A stretch of DNA of 64,000 bases from assembly GCA_002345575.1 (NCBI GenBank), contig DDVX01000012.1:95924-159923 (forward strand), in the 5' to 3' direction. The notes below the pieces were generated by a model that worked only from the letters and a program-made list of their open reading frames with translations, was not told the DNA's origin and ran no database searches. Source of the DNA: Stutzerimonas stutzeri. Its GTDB lineage: Bacteria; Pseudomonadota; Gammaproteobacteria; Pseudomonadales; Pseudomonadaceae. Positions 60,644 to 64,000 of the stretch are shown piece after piece (the stretch's first letter is position 1; each line of letters starts with the position of its first letter). The translations under genes and the position numbers were made by a program.

Positions 60644-61384
60644 GTGGCTGGATTGGGTATGTATTACAGCAAGGCTCAGGCAAAAGACTCGCAGTACCAG
60701 CTCATCGACCAGTACGCACCGTTGGTCAAGCGCATCGCTTATCACCTCCTGGCGCGTTTGCCTGCGAGTGTGCAGGTGGATGATCTGCTGCAGGCCGGGA
60801 TGATCGGGCTACTTGAGGCGTCGAAGAAATACGACTCCGGGAAAGGCGCTAGTTTCGAAACCTATGCCGGTATTCGTATTCGCGGAGCCATGCTCGATGA
60901 GGTGCGCAAAGGTGACTGGGCGCCGCGCTCGGTGCACCGCAACTCGCGAATGGTCAGCGAGGCGATTCGGGTCATCGAGGCGAAAACCGGTCGCGACGCT
61001 AAAGATCAAGAGGTTGCGGCCGAACTTGAATTGAGTCTGGACGAGTACTACGGCATTCTGGGCGACACTCTGGGCAGCCGTTTGTTCAGTTTTGATGATC
61101 TGCTTCAGGAGGGCGAGCACGGAGAGTTTGGCGAGGATGCCGCCAGTGCACATCCCGAACCGTTTCGTGATCTCGAAGACGAGCGTTTTCAGCAAGCCCT
61201 GGCGGAGGCCATCAGCAACTTGCCGGAACGTGAAAAGCTGGTGCTTTCGTTGTACTACGACGAAGAATTGAACTTGAAGGAAATCGGCCAGATTCTGGGC
61301 GTCAGTGAATCGCGGGTGAGTCAGCTACACAGTCAATGCGCAGCACGTTTGCGTGCTCGCCTCGGTGAGTGGCGCGCGCGCTGA
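60644..61384 (+). CDS. fliA: RNA polymerase sigma-28 factor FliA
   Basis: Directs transcription of late flagellar and chemotaxis genes. 246 residues from GTG 60644 (ATG 60659 is a possible later start). Regions 2 (LVKRIAYHLLARLPASVQVDDLLQAGMIGLLEA), 3 and 4 (LSLYYDEELNLKEIGQILGVSESRVSQLHSQC) are all intact. The cheY gene follows after 182 bp. Confidence 0.95.
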   Translation: MAGLGMYYSKAQAKDSQYQLIDQYAPLVKRIAYHLLARLPASVQVDDLLQAGMIGLLEASKKYDSGKGASFETYAGIRIRGAMLDEVRKGDWAPRSVHRNSRMVSEAIRVIEAKTGRDAKDQEVAAELELSLDEYYGILGDTLGSRLFSFDDLLQEGEHGEFGEDAASAHPEPFRDLEDERFQQALAEAISNLPEREKLVLSLYYDEELNLKEIGQILGVSESRVSQLHSQCAARLRARLGEWRAR

Positions 61385-61566
61385 CGCCGGTTTGCAATAA
61401 AAACCACTCGAGGCCGCTTTCTACAGGGCACCTCCGGGAAACTCAGCGATGACAACGCACGAAGTTTTTAGAGGTGTCCTAACAGGCTTTATCGATGAAG
61501 CCCACAGCAGCCATGAGCAGCGCTTTAGGGATTTCGGGATTTACGGAGGTGTACTTGGACAAGAAC

Positions 61567-61941
61567 ATGAAAATCCTCATCGTTGACGACTTCTCGACGA
61601 TGAGACGGATCATCAAGAACCTCTTGCGCGATCTGGGCTTCACCAACACTGCCGAGGCAGACGACGGCACTACGGCGTTGCCCATGCTCAAGAGCGGCAG
61701 TTTCGATTTTCTCGTGACTGACTGGAACATGCCGGGTATGAGCGGCATCGACCTGTTGCGGCATGTGCGCGCCGATGAGCGCCTCAAGCATCTGCCAGTT
61801 CTGATGGTTACCGCCGAAGCCAAGCGCGACCAGATCATCGAAGCCGCACAGGCCGGGGTGAACGGTTATGTGGTCAAGCCATTCACTGCTCAGGTGCTCA
61901 AGGAGAAGATCGAGAAGATCTTCGAGCGCGTCAACGGCTGA
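61567..61941 (+). CDS. cheY: Chemotaxis response regulator CheY
   Basis: 124 residues from ATG 61567. The phospho-acceptor Asp52 (TDWNMPG), the acidic pair Asp7-Asp8, and Lys in VVKPF are all present. A strong GGAGG at 61545-61549 lies 5 nt before an in-frame TTG at 61555 but 17 nt before ATG 61567. A start at TTG (MDKNMKILIV, 128 residues) may therefore be the real one. Phosphorylated CheY binds FliM to switch motor rotation. Confidence 0.96.
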   Translation: MKILIVDDFSTMRRIIKNLLRDLGFTNTAEADDGTTALPMLKSGSFDFLVTDWNMPGMSGIDLLRHVRADERLKHLPVLMVTAEAKRDQIIEAAQAGVNGYVVKPFTAQVLKEKIEKIFERVNG

Positions 61942-61961
61942 AGCAGCGTCGCGAGGGGACT

Positions 61962-62756
61962 ATGTCACAAGCAGATCAAAGTCTTGTGGAGTTCGAAGTA
62001 ACTCTGCGAGCACGTGTGCCTCAGCTGCTCGAAAGTCTGCAGCAGGGACGGCTCGACGAGACGGCGCAGCTGCTCAATGAGCTCAACCAGATTCGCAACA
62101 ACAACCTCTATCAGGAGGTTGGCAAGCTCACGCGCGAACTGCATAACGCCATCGTCAAGCTCGAAATGGATACCAGCGCCACTGGCGGAGATCCGTCGCC
62201 GATCACCGATGCGACCGATCGTCTCTCTTATGTGGTTGCGATGACCGAAAAGGCCGCCAACCGCACCATGGATCTGGTGGAAGAATCGACACCCCTGGTG
62301 AATTACGTCAGTTACGAAGCCCAGAGTTTGACTGCCGACTGGCAGCGCTTCATGCGGCGCGACATGAGTGCCGACGAGTTCCGCGACCTTGTTCGAAGAG
62401 TCGATACGTTTCTTCAGCGTGCCATGAACGATGGCAGCCAACTGTCGCAGAATCTCAGCGAAATCATGCTGGCGCAGGACTTCCAGGATCTTACTGGTCA
62501 GGTGATCAAGCGGGTCACGCGGCTGGTCAGCGAGCTTGAAAGCAACCTGCTGAACCTGGTGCTGATGGCCGGTCAGGTCGATCGCATGGCCGGCATCCGG
62601 CATGACTGCGAAGCGATGCGCGCCGAGCAGGAACGCGAAAAACGAGAAAAAGAATCTTCCAATGGTGAAGGTCCGCAGATGCATGCCGATATACGAGAGG
62701 ATGTCGTGTCCGGTCAGGATGATGTCGACGACCTGCTTTCGAGCCTGGGCTTTTAG
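61962..62756 (+). CDS. cheZ: CheY-P phosphatase CheZ
   Basis: 264 residues, mainly a long helical hairpin. The catalytic residues lie in QDFQDLTGQ (Asp176, Gln180). A charged linker (EQEREKREKESSN) leads to the C-terminal CheY-docking peptide QDDVDDLLSSLGF (252-264), which has the same pattern as the FliM peptide. It follows cheY by 20 bp and precedes cheA by 11 bp. Confidence 0.97.
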   Translation: MSQADQSLVEFEVTLRARVPQLLESLQQGRLDETAQLLNELNQIRNNNLYQEVGKLTRELHNAIVKLEMDTSATGGDPSPITDATDRLSYVVAMTEKAANRTMDLVEESTPLVNYVSYEAQSLTADWQRFMRRDMSADEFRDLVRRVDTFLQRAMNDGSQLSQNLSEIMLAQDFQDLTGQVIKRVTRLVSELESNLLNLVLMAGQVDRMAGIRHDCEAMRAEQEREKREKESSNGEGPQMHADIREDVVSGQDDVDDLLSSLGF

Positions 62757-62767
62757 GGGATGTGAAT

Positions 62768-64000
62768 ATGAGCTTCGACGCCGATGAAGAAATCCTCCAG
62801 GACTTCCTGGTTGAGGCCGGCGAGATTCTCGAACTATTGTCAGAGCAGCTGGTGGAGCTGGAAAGCAGCCCGGATGACAGTGCCTTGCTCAATGCGATTT
62901 TTCGCGGCTTTCACACGGTAAAAGGCGGTGCCGGATTCCTCCAGCTGCATGAGCTGGTCGAGTGCTGCCACGTCGCCGAAAACGTCTTCGATATTCTGCG
63001 CAAGGGTGAGCGCCGGGTCGAGCCGGAACTGATGGACGTCGTGCTACAAGCACTGGACTCCGTCAACGCCATGTTCAGTCAGGTGCGTGAGCGCACCGAA
63101 GTGACCCCGGCCACGCCCGAGCTGCTAGCGGCTCTCGCTCGGCTTGCCGAGCCGGATGCTCAGGATGCACCGGCCGCCGAGCCTGTCGCCGTCGCGCTGG
63201 AACCTGAAATGGCGACTGCCGACAAGGAGTTCGAGCAGCTGCTCGGTGCGCTGGACGGCTCGGCTGCTGCCGCGACTGCTGCTCCTGTCAGCGGCGCGAA
63301 CGATGAGATCACCGACGCCGAATTCGAAGCTCTGCTTGATCAGCTGCATGGCGATGGGCAGTTCAAGGTCGACTCCGGTGCAGCACAGCTTGCTTGTGCA
63401 CCCAAGATTCACGAGGCGCCGGTCAACGACGAAATCACCGACGATGAGTTCGAGGCGCTGCTCGACCAGTTGCACGGCAAGGGGCAGTTCGCCGAAGTGC
63501 CTGCCGCTGAGCCCGAACAGTCCAGCATCGATATCCCGGTCGCTCCCGCCGGATCTGGCGGTGATCACATCACCGATGATGAATTTGAAGCCCTGCTCGA
63601 TCAGTTGCATGGCAAAGGTAAATTCGAAGCGGAAGTCGTTGCGCAAGCTCCAAAGCCTGCGCCTGCGCCTGCGCCCGCCAAGCCGAGCGCCGCGCCGACC
63701 AAGGCGGCTGCAGCGAAACCAGCTGCAGCACCCGCAAAGGCTCCTGCCGCAGCCAGTGAAGCCGAAACTACGGTACGCGTCGATACCGCGCGGCTCGACG
63801 AGATCATGAACATGGTCGGTGAGCTGGTGCTGGTGCGTAATCGACTGGTGCGGCTGGGCGCCGACAGCGGCGACGAGGCCATGTCCAAAGCTGTATCCAA
63901 TCTCGACGTGGTTACCGGCGACCTGCAAAGCGCGGTGATGAAAACGCGCATGCAGCCGATCAAGAAGGCCTTCGGTCGCTTCCCGCGTTTGATCCGGGAT
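62768..64000 (+). CDS. cheA: Chemotaxis histidine kinase CheA (C-terminus cut)
   Basis: 411 codons to the right window edge, no stop. The P1 domain (1-105) has the phospho-acceptor His49 (FHTVKGGAGF). P3 begins near 336 (TVRVDTARLDEIMNMVGELVLVRNRL). Between them a linker of about 230 residues has no recognisable globular P2. Instead it carries three near-identical TD[AD]EFEALLDQLHG copies (182-195, 224-237, 269-282), a degenerate first copy (151-164) and an Ala/Pro/Lys stretch (295-330). Kinase and CheW-like domains lie outside the window. Confidence 0.95.
   Translation, partial: MSFDADEEILQDFLVEAGEILELLSEQLVELESSPDDSALLNAIFRGFHTVKGGAGFLQLHELVECCHVAENVFDILRKGERRVEPELMDVVLQALDSVNAMFSQVRERTEVTPATPELLAALARLAEPDAQDAPAAEPVAVALEPEMATADKEFEQLLGALDGSAAAATAAPVSGANDEITDAEFEALLDQLHGDGQFKVDSGAAQLACAPKIHEAPVNDEITDDEFEALLDQLHGKGQFAEVPAAEPEQSSIDIPVAPAGSGGDHITDDEFEALLDQLHGKGKFEAEVVAQAPKPAPAPAPAKPSAAPTKAAAAKPAAAPAKAPAAASEAETTVRVDTARLDEIMNMVGELVLVRNRLVRLGADSGDEAMSKAVSNLDVVTGDLQSAVMKTRMQPIKKAFGRFPRLIRD
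63218..63613 (+). repeat. Four-copy CheA linker peptide repeat
   Basis: Three near-identical peptide copies (DNA 63311-63352, 63437-63478, 63572-63613) and one degenerate copy (63218-63259), all in the same frame. Spacing between copies is 31, 42 and 45 residues. Conservation is at protein level: the synonymous sites differ between copies (for example GAAGCTCTGCTTGATCAGCTG versus GAGGCGCTGCTCGACCAGTTG). Confidence 0.9.

Noticed and set aside
61385..61566. Possible sigma-28 (FliA) promoter before cheY
   Set aside because: I looked for TAAA-N15-GCCGATAA and found no convincing match; TAAA near 61398 has GCCG at the wrong distance.

Overview
The window is one contiguous piece of a chromosome from a Pseudomonas-type gammaproteobacterium (Pseudomonadaceae; the P. 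stutzeri/mendocina side of the family is my guess). The reasons are the high GC content, the frequent GTG and TTG starts, the protein sequences throughout, and a gene order from comEC to etfA that, as far as I recall it, matches the P. aeruginosa block running from PA2984 down to PA2951. I see no insertion sequence, prophage, integrase, tRNA, rRNA or CRISPR array, and every recognised gene is intact apart from the two cut by the window edges.

Region 1 (1-16.1 kb) is an envelope and RNA-processing block. It holds a DUF2062 gene (cut at the left edge), comEC (DNA uptake), exbB-exbD-lpxK-(Trm112-like)-kdsB-(low-molecular-weight phosphatase)-murB in a tightly overlapping operon for outer-membrane energisation, lipid A, KDO and peptidoglycan precursors, a membrane-anchored FMN glutamate-synthase-like protein, rne (RNase E) with a leader of about 490 nt, and rluC, a HAD phosphatase, sppA and a Maf protein.

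Region 2 (16.2-26.4 kb) is the fatty-acid and replication block: yceD-rpmF-plsX-fabD-fabG, acpP as a unit with its own promoter and terminator, then fabF-pabC-mltG-tmk-holB-pilZ and a TatD-family nuclease. The yceD promoter is a near-consensus sigma-70 site that ends 9 nt before the start codon, so the message looks leaderless.

Region 3 (26.6-42.1 kb) is metabolic and accessory. It contains an AroP-like permease, a class V aminotransferase divergent from a TetR regulator, DUF4823 and DUF1285 genes, ETF-quinone oxidoreductase divergent from etfBA with a PsrA-type operator between two sigma-70 promoters, a solute-binding protein with two envelope lipoproteins (DUF4398; OmpA-like), a MocR-type regulator, DUF2897, pyrF, a zinc-free medium-chain reductase and a BenE-type transporter.

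Region 4 (42.2-64 kb) is the flagellar and chemotaxis cluster: fliEFGHIJ, an HptB-like phosphotransfer gene, fliK, fliLMNOPQR-flhB, a reversed sodC, flhA-flhF-fleN-fliA, and cheY-cheZ-cheA (cut at the right edge). Four sigma-54 promoters with the exact GG-N10-GC spacing (before fliE, fliK, fliL and flhA) define its transcription units.

The observation I rate highest is a short acidic motif of the form [DE]-[IVF]-[DE]-x-L-L. It is the known CheY-docking peptide at the FliM N-terminus and the CheZ C-terminus. It is also present in the FliN N-terminal tail and three to four times in the CheA linker, where a globular P2 domain would normally sit. This suggests one CheY-docking code shared by kinase, phosphatase and switch.
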